9,256 bases of DNA from Actinomycetes bacterium. GTDB taxonomy: Bacteria; Actinomycetota; Actinomycetes; JAJYSQ01. The notes below the pieces were generated by a model. It worked only from the letters and a program-made list of their open reading frames with translations. It was not told the origin of the DNA and made no database searches. A program made the translations under genes and the position numbers. This document shows positions 1-7,730 of this stretch, one piece after another (positions within the stretch are counted from its first letter, which is position 1; every line of letters begins with the position of its first letter). Where the stretch lies: assembly GCA_021793495.1 (NCBI GenBank), contig JAJYSQ010000032.1:1-9256 (forward strand), read 5' to 3'.

Positions 1-418
1 CGGACGCCGAGGCGTCTCGGCCAAGAGCCGCCCGTGCGCCGTACGGCCAGACGGCCGCAGCGCCGCCGATCAAGGTCCCACCGAACAACCAGGCGTAGGA
101 CATCGTCCCCGCAGTGAGCACCAGGTCCCCCTCGGCGCGTGGCAGGCTCAGCACGATCACCGCGACCAGCCACGCGGCCAGGGCCAGCGCCGACGAGATG
201 CGCCGGTGACGCACCAGACCAGGGATACCAAAGGCCAACCCGCTGGCCAGCAGCGAGACGACCAGCCCCAGCGGCAGCCCGACGTCACCGACCGTGACCG
301 TCGCGGCTTGGAAGAACGAGCCGGCGATGCCGGTGAGCAGGCCAGCAAGCATACCGAGCAGATCGACGCCCACCGTCGCCAGGCGTGACACCGGCAGGCG
401 GGACGTCGGCCGGCTCAC
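1..418 (-). CDS. DUF6113-like integral membrane protein (3' end cut by window edge)
   Basis: The reading frame opens at a GTG (418-416) and stays open to the window edge, giving 139 visible residues. Four hydrophobic stretches, at about residues 14-36, 47-68, 75-92 and 107-125, indicate a small polytopic membrane protein. The loop RAEGDLVLTAG before the last helix and the motif SYAWLFGG resemble the actinobacterial DUF6113 family, which I recall next to mshB in several genomes. Its biochemical function is unknown. The GTG overlaps the TGA of the upstream AAA-protease gene (GTGA), so translation is probably coupled; no strong Shine-Dalgarno stands before it, which fits coupling. An in-frame ATG at codon 23 would remove most of the first helix and is unlikely to be the start. 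Membrane topology is seen in the sequence; family membership is from memory and moderately sure. Confidence 0.72.
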   Translation of the reverse strand, partial: MSRPTSRLPVSRLATVGVDLLGMLAGLLTGIAGSFFQAATVTVGDVGLPLGLVVSLLASGLAFGIPGLVRHRRISSALALAAWLVAVIVLSLPRAEGDLVLTAGTMSYAWLFGGTLIGGAAAVWPYGARAALGRDASAS

Positions 419-2397
419 CCCGGCAGGCTATCCCGCGGGACGCTCGGGGGCGCCGGGTGGTCCGCACGCAGGTCGAGCACGACCGGTGCGGCTGGTCCCG
501 GCGGCACGTCGGCCGGGACGGACAGCCCGCCTGCCGTGGTTGCCGCGTCGAGCACGTCGGTGATCTCGTGCCCGATCAGCTCGTCGCGCACCAGCAGGGC
601 GTCCCGGAGTGCCTCGACCAACGGCCGGTAGGACTCCAGCAGCCCGGCGGCGACCAGCTTCGCCCCGGCCAGCAGGTCCTCGACCCGGCGGCGGCCCTCC
701 GGGTCACCCAGCACCCGCCCGACGATGTTCGTGTCCGCCAGGGCACTGGCGGCGACCGCCGCGTAGGAGATGAGCGTGTCGGTCATCCCGGCGGCACCGA
801 CCATCTGGGCGGCCACGTTCGTGGCATAGAGCAGGTCCCCGCCCGGACCGGTCGACACGTCGCCGAAGAACAGCTCCTCGGCCACCTGACCGCCCATCGC
901 GATCTGGATCAGCGCGCGCATCTGGGCCCGGGACCGGGTGAACACCTCCTCGCGGTCTCCGTGGGCCAGCATCCCCAGGGCGTCGCGCCGCTTGATGATC
1001 GACAGCACCTCTAGCCGACGTTCCGGAGCCACGAGGTAGGCGATCGTCGCATGCCCCGACTCGTGCGTCGCGATCAACCGGCGTTCGTGCTCGGTGTACC
1101 CGACCGGCTGACCGAGCCCGATCTCCTCGGTCAGCCGGGCCCGCTCCAGGTCCGCCCAGCTCATCCGCTCCACACCTCGACGCACCGCGTTGACCAGGCC
1201 CTCGTCCATGAGGTGCTCGACCATCACCGGCGTGTACCCCTGGGTGACCGCGGCCAGCGCCTCGCGGCGCTCCTCGCTGTCCAGCTCGGGGTCGTGGGCC
1301 TTCCGTGCCAGGTAGTGGTCGACCAGCTCGCGCCGCCCGGCCCGCCCGGGAGGTTCGAAGGAGACGCGTCGGTCGAAGCGTCCGGGTCGCAGCAGCGCTG
1401 GGTCCAGGTTGTCGGCTCGGTTGGTCGCCGCGATCAGCAACACGTTGGTCCGGCCCGGGACCGGGCGGGACAGCTGGCGGTGCGCTGGCAGCAGGAGGTT
1501 GACCGCGTCCACGGCTACCGCCCGCCCGCGCTGCCAGCCGGTCGGCTCGTCGAAGCTCTGCATCTGCACGAGCAGCTCGTTGACCACGCCGCCGACGCCT
1601 TCGCTGACCACGCTGGGGGACACCAGGGCCGCCGGCGGTGTGGCGGCGTACCCGGCCGGCAGGCTGGCCATGCCGGTGCACCCCGCGAACCACTCGCGCC
1701 GCTGCGCCAACCCGGTCATCGACAGTCCGCCGCGAGCCATGGCGATCGCGTCGATCTCCTCGATGAACCCGATCGCTCCGCCCTCCCGCCGCGCGGCCTT
1801 GCGCAGCTGGCGGAAGTAGGAACGGATCTTCCGCGCGGTCGCGCCGTAGTACATGGACTGGAACGAGGTGGCCGAGACGAACAGGAACGGCACCCCGGCT
1901 TCTGCCGCCATCGCCTTGGCCAGGTAGGTCTTGCCCGTCCCGGGCGGTCCCTCGAACAGCAGCCCACGCCGGGGGGTACCGCCCATCCGGTCGTGGAAGG
2001 TCCGGAAGGCCAGGAAAAGGTCCAGGGACCGGCGTACGTCCTCCTTGACCACGTCGATGCCCTTGACGTCCCCGAATCGCACGTCGATCTGCTCGGGACG
2101 GTACAGCACGTGCGGGGAACGGGCGGGGACCACCATGGTGCCCACCAGGACCACGGTCAGCAGCAGGAAGAACAGCGCCGGGACCACGAGCAGCGGGTCG
2201 ATGCTCGGCAGCGACAGCGCTGTGAGGTCCACGGGGTGCCCGGTGAGCAGCCGCATCCACAAGAAGGCGGCCGGCACGCCCAGCGCGAGCGCGAGACGCC
2301 GCAACCGACGTTGGCGCAGGCGTTCCCGGGCCACGGCGACGTCGGCGCCTCGGACGCCCAGGGCGCCGGTCACCGTCTGCGCTGTCGAGCTGTCCAC
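415..2397 (-). CDS. Divergent FtsH-like membrane AAA ATPase / zinc metalloprotease
   Basis: A 660-residue membrane-anchored AAA+ protease of the FtsH (M41) type. Two hydrophobic segments (about 35-53 and 68-90) are joined by only about 15 residues, where FtsH normally has a periplasmic domain of roughly 75. The AAA module has Walker A GPPGTGKT (150-157), pore-loop-like SMYYG (about 181-185), Walker B FIEEID (211-216) and the second region of homology NRADNLDPALLRPGRFDRR (326-344) with both arginines. The protease domain has HESGH (445-449) and a likely third zinc ligand, Asp521 in STGPGGDL. Two oddities: the usual FIDEID is FIEEID, and about 65 extra residues lie between Walker B and the sensor/SRH strand. 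The C-terminal tail is Pro/Ala rich. I chose the GTG start because GGAGG lies 5 nt before it; the upstream ATG at 2472 would translate through a palindrome. ATPase and protease motifs look intact. Substrates are unknown. Confidence 0.88.
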   Translation of the reverse strand: MDSSTAQTVTGALGVRGADVAVARERLRQRRLRRLALALGVPAAFLWMRLLTGHPVDLTALSLPSIDPLLVVPALFFLLLTVVLVGTMVVPARSPHVLYRPEQIDVRFGDVKGIDVVKEDVRRSLDLFLAFRTFHDRMGGTPRRGLLFEGPPGTGKTYLAKAMAAEAGVPFLFVSATSFQSMYYGATARKIRSYFRQLRKAARREGGAIGFIEEIDAIAMARGGLSMTGLAQRREWFAGCTGMASLPAGYAATPPAALVSPSVVSEGVGGVVNELLVQMQSFDEPTGWQRGRAVAVDAVNLLLPAHRQLSRPVPGRTNVLLIAATNRADNLDPALLRPGRFDRRVSFEPPGRAGRRELVDHYLARKAHDPELDSEERREALAAVTQGYTPVMVEHLMDEGLVNAVRRGVERMSWADLERARLTEEIGLGQPVGYTEHERRLIATHESGHATIAYLVAPERRLEVLSIIKRRDALGMLAHGDREEVFTRSRAQMRALIQIAMGGQVAEELFFGDVSTGPGGDLLYATNVAAQMVGAAGMTDTLISYAAVAASALADTNIVGRVLGDPEGRRRVEDLLAGAKLVAAGLLESYRPLVEALRDALLVRDELIGHEITDVLDAATTAGGLSVPADVPPGPAAPVVLDLRADHPAPPSVPRDSLPG

Positions 2398-2402
2398 CGG
2401 CT

Positions 2403-2407
2403 CCTCC
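2403..2407 (-). promoter_or_regulatory. Ribosome binding site deciding the FtsH-like start
   Basis: On the minus strand GGAGG is followed by AGCCG and then GTG, a 5-nt spacing close to ideal for actinobacteria. This favours a 660-residue product over the 685-residue one starting at ATG 2472-2470. That ATG has no comparable site upstream, and its first 25 codons run through the 28-bp palindrome. Confidence 0.7.
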
Positions 2408-2432
2408 GTCCGTGCGGCGGGCTGACCAGGGC

Positions 2433-2460
2433 CCGGGTGAGACCGTACGGTCTCACCCGG
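2433..2460. repeat. Perfect 28-bp palindrome, candidate operator
   Basis: The left half CCGGGTGAGACC and right half GGTCTCACCCGG flank a central GTAC with no mismatch, so all 28 bases are self-complementary. It lies 36-63 nt upstream of the FtsH-like GTG start. A perfect palindrome with no unpaired loop is more typical of a dimeric regulator site than of a terminator, and there is no T-tract. A cruciform or mRNA hairpin is the alternative. No regulator gene is visible nearby to pair it with. Confidence 0.6.
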
Positions 2461-2472
2461 ATGGCCGATCAA
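2442..2472 (-). promoter_or_regulatory. Possible promoter of the FtsH-like gene
   Basis: On the minus strand TTGATC (2472-2467, four of six matches to TTGACA) is followed after 19 nt by TACGGT (2447-2442), which fits the actinobacterial -10 pattern TANNNT. Transcription would begin about 35-40 nt before the GTG. The 19-nt spacer is slightly long, so the call is tentative. The -10 lies at the centre of the 28-bp palindrome, so a bound repressor would block it. Confidence 0.35.
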
Positions 2473-2598
2473 CCTCGAGCTGCTGTCCGCCGATGTCCGC
2501 GCCAGGTGCGCTGTGCGTCGAATCCTCGCGCTCCCGAGGAGGTCACCGCCGCCGGCTCACCCGGATGCCGCATCGGGCCACCCGGATGGACCATCCGG
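2454..2598. repeat. Three copies of CACCCGGATG in an intergenic inverted-repeat cluster
   Basis: The spacer between mshB and the FtsH-like gene (2398-2637, 240 bp) has no gene. CACCCGGATG occurs at 2454-2463, 2558-2567 and 2579-2588. The first forms the right flank of the 28-bp palindrome. The second begins an imperfect inverted repeat (2560-2577, GATGC/GCATC with a bulged G). The third begins an exact inverted repeat, CCGGATGG-A-CCATCCGG (2582-2598). The last two copies start 21 bp apart, two helical turns, as expected for neighbouring protein sites on one DNA face. The structures nearest mshB could also act as GC-rich terminator hairpins 40-80 nt past its stop, though no T-tract follows. 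Confidence 0.5.
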
Positions 2599-2637
2599 TA
2601 CGGGTCGCTGAGGGACGGTCGGCCTGCGGCTCGTGCC

Positions 2638-3531
2638 CTAGCCCACCTCGACCCCGGCGAACAGGTCGTCAACCCACCGGTGCCCGCCGTCGGCCCGTCC
2701 CCCGTCGGCCCGCTGGTAGTACTCGGTGCCCCAGACCTGCTGGCCGAGGTTGTTCGACAGGGCGAAGAACGGACCGTCGACCGCTATCTGGGTGGCGTGC
2801 GCCCGCATCGCGGCCAGCTTCCGGTCGACGAACCTGGTGCCGTCGATCGCCGCGGCCACCCGATCGTCGGGCACCACGAAGGGTGGCATCGGCCCGTCCG
2901 GGTCCATCCCCTCGAACGTGGTGGTGTCCCCGGCCTCGCGCAACCGGCGGACGCCGTCGCGGACCACCGACTCAGGCATCGCGGTCCAGTACACCGTGGT
3001 CACGCTCCACGCGTCCCCCAGGTCCGGGCGGAAAGCCGGGTCAGCACCCAGCTCGACCGCGCGCATCGCCACCCGGTGGGCCTGGATGTGGTCCGGATGG
3101 CCGTACCCGCCAACGGGGTCGTAGGTGACCAGCACCTGCGGACGCACCTCGCGCAGCACGGCCACCGCCTCGGCTGCCGCAGCATCCAGGTCGGCCTGCC
3201 AGAAGCAGCGCGGGTGCTCGTTGGCCGGGGTACCCATCATCCCGGAGTCCCGGTAGCGGCCCGGTCCGCCGAGGATTCGGTGGTCGTGCACCCCGAGGGC
3301 GGCCATCGCCTGGGCCAGCTCCCAGCACCGGTACCCGCCGAGCTGGTCACCAGCCCCGGCCGCCAGCCCCGCCAGCTCGGGCACCAAGACCTCCCCCTCC
3401 TCCCCGAGGGTGCAGGTCACCAGGGTCACCCCGACGCCATCGTCGGCGTACCGAGCCATCGTGGCCCCGTTGTTGATGGTCTCGTCGTCGGGGTGGGCAT
3501 GCAGCAGCAGCAGCCGGCGGTCGGTGCTCAC
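2638..3531 (-). CDS. mshB: N-acetyl-1-D-myo-inositol-2-amino-2-deoxy-alpha-D-glucopyranoside deacetylase (mycothiol synthesis)
   Basis: The 297-residue product belongs to the PIG-L/LmbE zinc deacetylases and matches MshB, which removes the acetyl group from GlcNAc-inositol to give GlcN-inositol, the acceptor for cysteine in mycothiol synthesis in the cytoplasm. The N-terminal motif AHPDDE supplies His13, Asp15 (general base) and Asp16. YGHPDH supplies Tyr143, His145 and His148; H13, D16 and H148 correspond to the zinc ligands known in the M. tuberculosis enzyme. MshB hallmarks [18 protein letters not shown] and [14 protein letters not shown] are present, and length is normal. The related Mca amidase is the main alternative, but DQLGGYR and the overall match favour MshB. 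The GTG start has GGAGG 5 nt upstream; an in-frame ATG at 3615 would add 28 unrelated residues and enter the opposite gene. I saw no SigR-type GGAAT/GTT promoter in the 85-bp upstream spacer. Confidence 0.93.
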   Translation of the reverse strand: MSTDRRLLLLHAHPDDETINNGATMARYADDGVGVTLVTCTLGEEGEVLVPELAGLAAGAGDQLGGYRCWELAQAMAALGVHDHRILGGPGRYRDSGMMGTPANEHPRCFWQADLDAAAAEAVAVLREVRPQVLVTYDPVGGYGHPDHIQAHRVAMRAVELGADPAFRPDLGDAWSVTTVYWTAMPESVVRDGVRRLREAGDTTTFEGMDPDGPMPPFVVPDDRVAAAIDGTRFVDRKLAAMRAHATQIAVDGPFFALSNNLGQQVWGTEYYQRADGGRADGGHRWVDDLFAGVEVG

Positions 3532-3536
3532 AGGCG

Positions 3537-3541
3537 CCTCC
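3537..3541 (-). promoter_or_regulatory. Ribosome binding site deciding the mshB start
   Basis: Minus-strand GGAGG, then CGCCT, then GTG (3531-3529). The 5-nt spacing supports the GTG start, which also puts AHPDDE at residues 12-17, the position seen in characterised MshB. Confidence 0.7.
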
Positions 3542-3603
3542 AGGGGTCGGGGTCGGATGCGCCCATCCTCCCCCGGTGCGGCAGGATCGTGCACGAGAAG
3601 CTC

Positions 3604-3610
3604 GGAGAGG
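3604..3610 (+). promoter_or_regulatory. Ribosome binding site of the S9 peptidase
   Basis: GGAGAGG lies 6 nt before the ATG at 3617-3619. This sets the start and excludes upstream in-frame starts, which would run antisense through mshB. Confidence 0.65.
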
Positions 3611-3616
3611 ACCACG

Positions 3617-5779
3617 ATGACCCCACCCAGCCCGGCGGTGAACTTCCACGCCCGCTACGCCCGTACCCATCGGTTCACCGCCGGGGCGCCGCACACCGTG
3701 ACCGTGTGCCCCGACGGCCGGCGGGTCGTGTTCCTGCGGTCGTCGTCGGGCACAGACGCCACCAGCGATCTGTGGCTGTGGGACCTGGATGCTGGCCTCG
3801 AGCGCGCCCTGGCCTCGAGCCGCGAGCTGCTGGGAGCCGGCGAGGAGCAGCTGCCAGCGGCCGAGAAGGCCCGCCGGGAACGGATCCGGGAGAGCGGGTC
3901 GGGGATCACCTCGTACGCCACCGACGAGCAGGCCCGCCGGGCGGTGCTCGCGTTGTCCGGCAGGATCTTCCTGGTCGACCTGCAGGCCGAGGGGGTCCAC
4001 GCCACGGGCTCGCCGGCGATCCGCGAGCTGCCCGCGCAGGGCGCGGCGATCGACCCGCGGCTGAGTCCCGACGGCGCGTGGGTGGCGTACGCCGCCGACC
4101 GGGGGCTGCACCTGGTACCGACCGATCCCGAGCGGACGCCGCCCGCCACCCTGGCCCACCCCGAGGAGCCGACGGTCACGTGGGGGCTGGCGGACTTCGC
4201 TGCCGCGGAGGAGCTCGACCGCGCCCGAGGCTTCTGGTGGTCCTCGGACTCCACCCGGCTGCTGGTCGCCCGGGTGGACGAGGCCCCGGTGCAGGTGCTG
4301 TACATCGGCGACCCGGCGAATCCCCAGCGCCCGCCGCAGGAGCACCGGTACCCGGCCGCCGGCACGCCCAACGCCCAGGTCACGCTCTGGATGATCGACC
4401 TCGACGGGCAAGCCGTGCCCGTCGACTGGGCCCTGGGCCGGTACGAGTACCTGGCCACGGTGCGCTGGACCTGCCACGGCGACCCGCTGCTGCTGGTGCT
4501 CACCCGCGGCCAGCGCGACGCCGCGGTGCTCGCCGTCGACCCCGGCACCGGGGCCACCCGGGTGCTGCGCGAGCTGCACGACGAGCACTGGGTCGATGTC
4601 CACGCCGGGGTACCCGCCTGGACCAGCGATCACCGGCTGGTCACCATCGAGGTGGTGGAGGACACCTACCGGCTGTGCCTGGACGGCGTCCCGGTCACTC
4701 CTGCCGGGGTGCAGGTGCGGGCGGTCGCGCACGCCGGCTCGGACGTGCTGCTGGTGGCCGCCGAGGACCCGACCCACCGCGATGTCTGGCGTTGGACCCC
4801 CGACCCTCCGGAGGCCGGCCAGCGGCTCACCCGGGTGACGGACGGGACCGGGGTGGCCGCGGTGAGTGGTTACGGCGGCGGCCTGCTGGTGCTGGCCACC
4901 AGCAGCCTGCACCAGGACGGGACCACCCTGACCCTGCACCGGGACGGGACCCCGCTGACCACGGTCACCTCGCACGCCGAGACTCCGGGCTGGCGTCCTC
5001 GGGTCGAGCTGCTGCGGACGGCCGACCGGCGGATCAGTACAGCCGTACTGTTCCCGTCGGGGTACCAGCAGGGATCGGGGCGGCTGCCGGTGCTGCTGGA
5101 TCCCTACGCCGGACCGCACGGCGCTCGCGTGCTGGCCGCGAGCGGTGCCCACCTGGTCTCGCAGTACTTCGCCGACCAAGGGTTCGCGGTCGTCGTGGCA
5201 GACGGCCGAGGGACCCCGGGAAGCCCGGCGTGGGAACGGGCGGTGGCCGGGGACCTGGCCAGCGGTGTCCTCGACGACCAGATCGCCGCCCTGGATGCGG
5301 TGGCCGAACGGCACCCGGACCTGGACCTGGACAGCGTCGGGATCCGTGGCTGGTCCTTCGGTGGGTACCTGGCGGCGCTGGCCGTCCTGCGCCGCCCTGA
5401 CCGGGTGCACGCCGCGGTGGCCGGCGCGCCGGTCACCGAGTGGCGGCTGTACGACACCGCGTACACCGAGCGGTACCTCGGCACCGACCCCGATGGCCAG
5501 GACGCCGGAGCGTATGACGCCTGCAGCCTGCTCCCGCTCGCCTCGGGGCTTCGCCGACCTCTGATGCTCATCCACGGCCTGGCCGACGACAACGTGGTGG
5601 CCGCCCACACGCTGCGACTGTCCACCGAGCTGCTGGTGGCTGGACGCGGCCACGTCGTGCTCCCCTTGACCGGGGTCACCCACATGACACCGCAGGAGGC
5701 GGTCACCGAGAACCTGCTGCGCCTCCAGGTTGCCTTCCTGCGCGAGGCGCTCGGGGTGGCCGGCTCACCGGCCGGCTGA
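3617..5779 (+). CDS. S9B family prolyl peptidase, dipeptidyl-peptidase IV type
   Basis: The 720-residue protein has the two-part architecture of family S9B: an N-terminal beta-propeller (about 25-450) and a C-terminal alpha/beta hydrolase (about 465-710). The propeller carries the glutamate pair Glu198-Glu199 before [12 protein letters not shown], matching the DPP IV pair that binds the substrate's free N-terminus. The hydrolase has the oxyanion tyrosine in [10 protein letters not shown] (Tyr497), the nucleophile Ser580 in GWSFGGY, Asp657 in HGLADDNV and His689 in GVTHMT, so the triad is complete. The family removes dipeptides, usually X-Pro or X-Ala, from peptide N-termini. There is no signal peptide or membrane segment, so it should act in the cytoplasm, probably in peptide recycling. 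Its 3' end overlaps typA by 15 bp. Exact substrate preference cannot be read from the sequence. Confidence 0.92.
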   Translation: MTPPSPAVNFHARYARTHRFTAGAPHTVTVCPDGRRVVFLRSSSGTDATSDLWLWDLDAGLERALASSRELLGAGEEQLPAAEKARRERIRESGSGITSYATDEQARRAVLALSGRIFLVDLQAEGVHATGSPAIRELPAQGAAIDPRLSPDGAWVAYAADRGLHLVPTDPERTPPATLAHPEEPTVTWGLADFAAAEELDRARGFWWSSDSTRLLVARVDEAPVQVLYIGDPANPQRPPQEHRYPAAGTPNAQVTLWMIDLDGQAVPVDWALGRYEYLATVRWTCHGDPLLLVLTRGQRDAAVLAVDPGTGATRVLRELHDEHWVDVHAGVPAWTSDHRLVTIEVVEDTYRLCLDGVPVTPAGVQVRAVAHAGSDVLLVAAEDPTHRDVWRWTPDPPEAGQRLTRVTDGTGVAAVSGYGGGLLVLATSSLHQDGTTLTLHRDGTPLTTVTSHAETPGWRPRVELLRTADRRISTAVLFPSGYQQGSGRLPVLLDPYAGPHGARVLAASGAHLVSQYFADQGFAVVVADGRGTPGSPAWERAVAGDLASGVLDDQIAALDAVAERHPDLDLDSVGIRGWSFGGYLAALAVLRRPDRVHAAVAGAPVTEWRLYDTAYTERYLGTDPDGQDAGAYDACSLLPLASGLRRPLMLIHGLADDNVVAAHTLRLSTELLVAGRGHVVLPLTGVTHMTPQEAVTENLLRLQVAFLREALGVAGSPAG

Positions 5780-7660
5780 GCCGCCAGCAGCGCCACGCCC
5801 CCGCCGCTTCTCTCGCTCCGCAGCGCTGATCACCACCTTGCGCAGCCGGACCGCAGCTGGAGTCACCTCCACGCACTCGCCCTCGCGGGCGAACTCCAGG
5901 GCCTGCTCCAGCGACAGCAACCGGGCGGGGATCAGCCGCTCGAGCTCCTCCCCGGTGGAGGAGCGCACGTTGGTCAGCTTGCGCTCCTTCGTGGGGTTGA
6001 CGTCCATGTCGTCAAGACGCGAGTTCTCCCCCACGATCATGCCCTCGTACACCTCGGTGCCCGGGGCGACGAACAGGGTGCCCCGCTCCTGCAGGTTGAA
6101 CGACGCGTACGCGGCGACCAGCCCGCGACGGTCGGCGACCAGCGACCCGGTCGAGCGGGTACGCAGCTCACCGGCCCAGGGCTCGTACCCCTCGAAGACG
6201 TGGTGGGCGATCCCGGTCCCACGGGTATCCGTGAGGAACTCGGTGCGGAAACCGATCAGCCCGCGGGCTGGGACCAGGTACTCCATGCGGACCCAGCCGG
6301 TGCCATGGTTGACCATCTGCTCCAGCCGGCCCTTGCGGGTCCCCAGCAGGCCGGAGACCACGCCGACGTACTCGGCGGGGACGTCCACGGTCAGCCATTC
6401 CGTGGGTTCGTGCAGCCGCCCGTCGATCTCGCGGGTGAGCACCTGCGGCTTGCCCACGGTCAGCTCGAACCCCTCCCGGCGCATGGTCTCCACCAGGATG
6501 GCCAGCTGCAGCTCCCCACGGCCCTGGACCTCCCAGGTGTCGGGCCGCTCGGTAGGCAGCACCCGGATCGACACGTTCCCGACCGTCTCGGCGTCCAGGC
6601 GCGCCTTGACCTGCCGCGCGGTGAGCTTCGTGCCCGACTCACCGGCCAGCGGCGAGGTGTTGATCCCGATCGTCATGGAGATCGACGGCTCGTCGACGGT
6701 GATCACCGGCAGCGGACGCGGGTCCTCCGGGTCGGCCAACGTCTCGCCGATCGTGACGTCGGCCAGCCCGGCCACCGCGATGATGTCCCCCGGTCCCGCC
6801 TGCTCGGTGGGAACGCGATCCAGCGCTTCGGTGATCAGCAGCTCCGCGACCCGCACCCTCTCCAGGCTGCCGTCGGCCCGGCACCAGGCGACCTGCTGGC
6901 CCCGGCGGATGGTGCCGTTGCGCACCCGGCACAGCGCGAGGCGCCCGAGATAGGGGGAGGCGTCCAGGTTGGTGACCTGTGCCTGCAGCGGCGCGTCCGG
7001 ATCGTAGGTCGGGGCGGGGATGTGCTCGCAGATTGTGGCAAACAATGGCTCGAGGTCGACGGAGTCCGGCATCTGTCCGTCCACCGGGCGGTGCGTCGAG
7101 GCCCGGCCGGCCTTGGCCGAGGCGTACACCACGGGGAAGTCCATCGCCTCGACCCCGGGACCCCCGGCGGCCACGGCGTCGGAGTCGTCGAGCAGGTCCA
7201 GGAACAGCTCGTAGGTCTCCTCGACCACCTCGGCGATGCGCGCGTCGGGCCGGTCCACCTTGTTGATCACGAGCACCACCGGCAGATGCCGGGCCAGCGC
7301 CTTGCGCAGCACGAACCGAGTCTGCGGCAGCGGCCCTTCGCTCGCGTCGACCAGCAGCAGGACCCCGTCGACCATGGTCAGTGCGCGCTCGACCTCACCG
7401 CCGAAGTCGGCATGCCCCGGGGTGTCGACGATGTTGTACAGCACCCCACCATGGCGAACCGCGGTGTTCTTGGCCAGGATGGTGATGCCTTTCTCCCGCT
7501 CCAGGTCGCCGGAGTCCATCACCCGCTCAGCGACCTCTTGGCCGACGCGGAACGCCCCGGACTGCCAGAGCATCGCGTCGACCAGGGTGGTCTTGCCATG
7601 GTCGACATGGGCGACGATGGCGAGGTTGCGCAGATCGTGACGGATCGCGGTGGGGCTCAC
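5765..7660 (-). CDS. typA: Translational GTPase TypA/BipA
   Basis: A 631-residue GTPase of the EF-G/LepA superfamily that binds the ribosome and supports 50S assembly and stress or cold adaptation in studied bacteria. The G motifs are all present: AHVDHGKT (17-24), the switch segment GITI (58-61), DTPGH (79-83), NKVD (133-136) and a SAKAG-type G5. The C-terminal half carries TypA hallmarks rather than LepA ones: [19 protein letters not shown], the [14 protein letters not shown] stretch, [19 protein letters not shown] and a basic tail. I chose the GTG start (7660-7658) because AAGGAG lies 6 nt before it and the product then begins at the usual family position. An upstream frame extends 42 codons through the tandem repeats and is not credible. 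Length is normal for the family. Confidence 0.97.
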   Translation of the reverse strand: MSPTAIRHDLRNLAIVAHVDHGKTTLVDAMLWQSGAFRVGQEVAERVMDSGDLEREKGITILAKNTAVRHGGVLYNIVDTPGHADFGGEVERALTMVDGVLLLVDASEGPLPQTRFVLRKALARHLPVVLVINKVDRPDARIAEVVEETYELFLDLLDDSDAVAAGGPGVEAMDFPVVYASAKAGRASTHRPVDGQMPDSVDLEPLFATICEHIPAPTYDPDAPLQAQVTNLDASPYLGRLALCRVRNGTIRRGQQVAWCRADGSLERVRVAELLITEALDRVPTEQAGPGDIIAVAGLADVTIGETLADPEDPRPLPVITVDEPSISMTIGINTSPLAGESGTKLTARQVKARLDAETVGNVSIRVLPTERPDTWEVQGRGELQLAILVETMRREGFELTVGKPQVLTREIDGRLHEPTEWLTVDVPAEYVGVVSGLLGTRKGRLEQMVNHGTGWVRMEYLVPARGLIGFRTEFLTDTRGTGIAHHVFEGYEPWAGELRTRSTGSLVADRRGLVAAYASFNLQERGTLFVAPGTEVYEGMIVGENSRLDDMDVNPTKERKLTNVRSSTGEELERLIPARLLSLEQALEFAREGECVEVTPAAVRLRKVVISAAEREKRRGRGAAGGSAGR

Positions 7661-7666
7661 AACGGA

Positions 7667-7672
7667 CTCCTT
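7667..7672 (-). promoter_or_regulatory. Ribosome binding site deciding the typA start
   Basis: Minus-strand AAGGAG is followed by TCCGTT and GTG. This is a near-consensus Shine-Dalgarno at 6-nt spacing and fixes the start. Confidence 0.75.
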
Positions 7673-7730
7673 GGCGGCGGGACGTGCCACCGTCCAGGGG
7701 CACACAGCACCCTCATCTTCCCAGACCTGC

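Larger units (their letters stand above)
3532..3616. promoter_or_regulatory. Divergent mshB / S9 peptidase control region
   Basis: These 85 bp separate two divergent genes and must hold promoters for both unless transcripts start inside the coding regions. No clear TANNNT -10 with a matching -35 is visible on either strand. The only symmetrical element I noticed is the 10-bp palindrome TCGTGCACGA at 3587-3596. The peptidase ribosome binding site (3604-3610) lies at the right end and the mshB one at the left end. Confidence 0.4.

Noticed and set aside
1695..1905. Possible frameshift or Walker B damage in the FtsH-like gene
   Set aside because: The Asp-to-Glu change is a clean codon, with the frame unbroken on both sides and all later motifs in the same frame. 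It is a variant, not a lesion.
704..2260. Second long minus-strand frame of 518 codons
   Set aside because: It is a frame shifted relative to the FtsH-like gene, full of Arg/Pro/Gly, and lacks every AAA and protease motif found in the true frame.
2395..2472. ATG 2472-2470 as start of the FtsH-like gene
   Set aside because: It lacks a good ribosome binding site, its first codons form one arm of a palindrome, and GTG 2397 has GGAGG at 5-nt spacing.
2505..2545. tRNA T-arm-like string TCGAATCC
   Set aside because: The flanking bases do not form a five-pair T stem and no acceptor, D or anticodon arm could be found around it.
1051..5400. Plus-strand open frame of 1449 codons
   Set aside because: It runs antisense through the FtsH-like gene and mshB, then out of frame through the S9 peptidase gene. 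Its translation is low-complexity Arg/Pro/Gly/His-rich with no domain, as expected from stop-poor high-GC DNA.
3347..5683. Minus-strand open frame of 778 codons
   Set aside because: It is antisense to the S9 peptidase gene, whose complete triad and propeller motifs show the real coding strand. The translation resembles no family.
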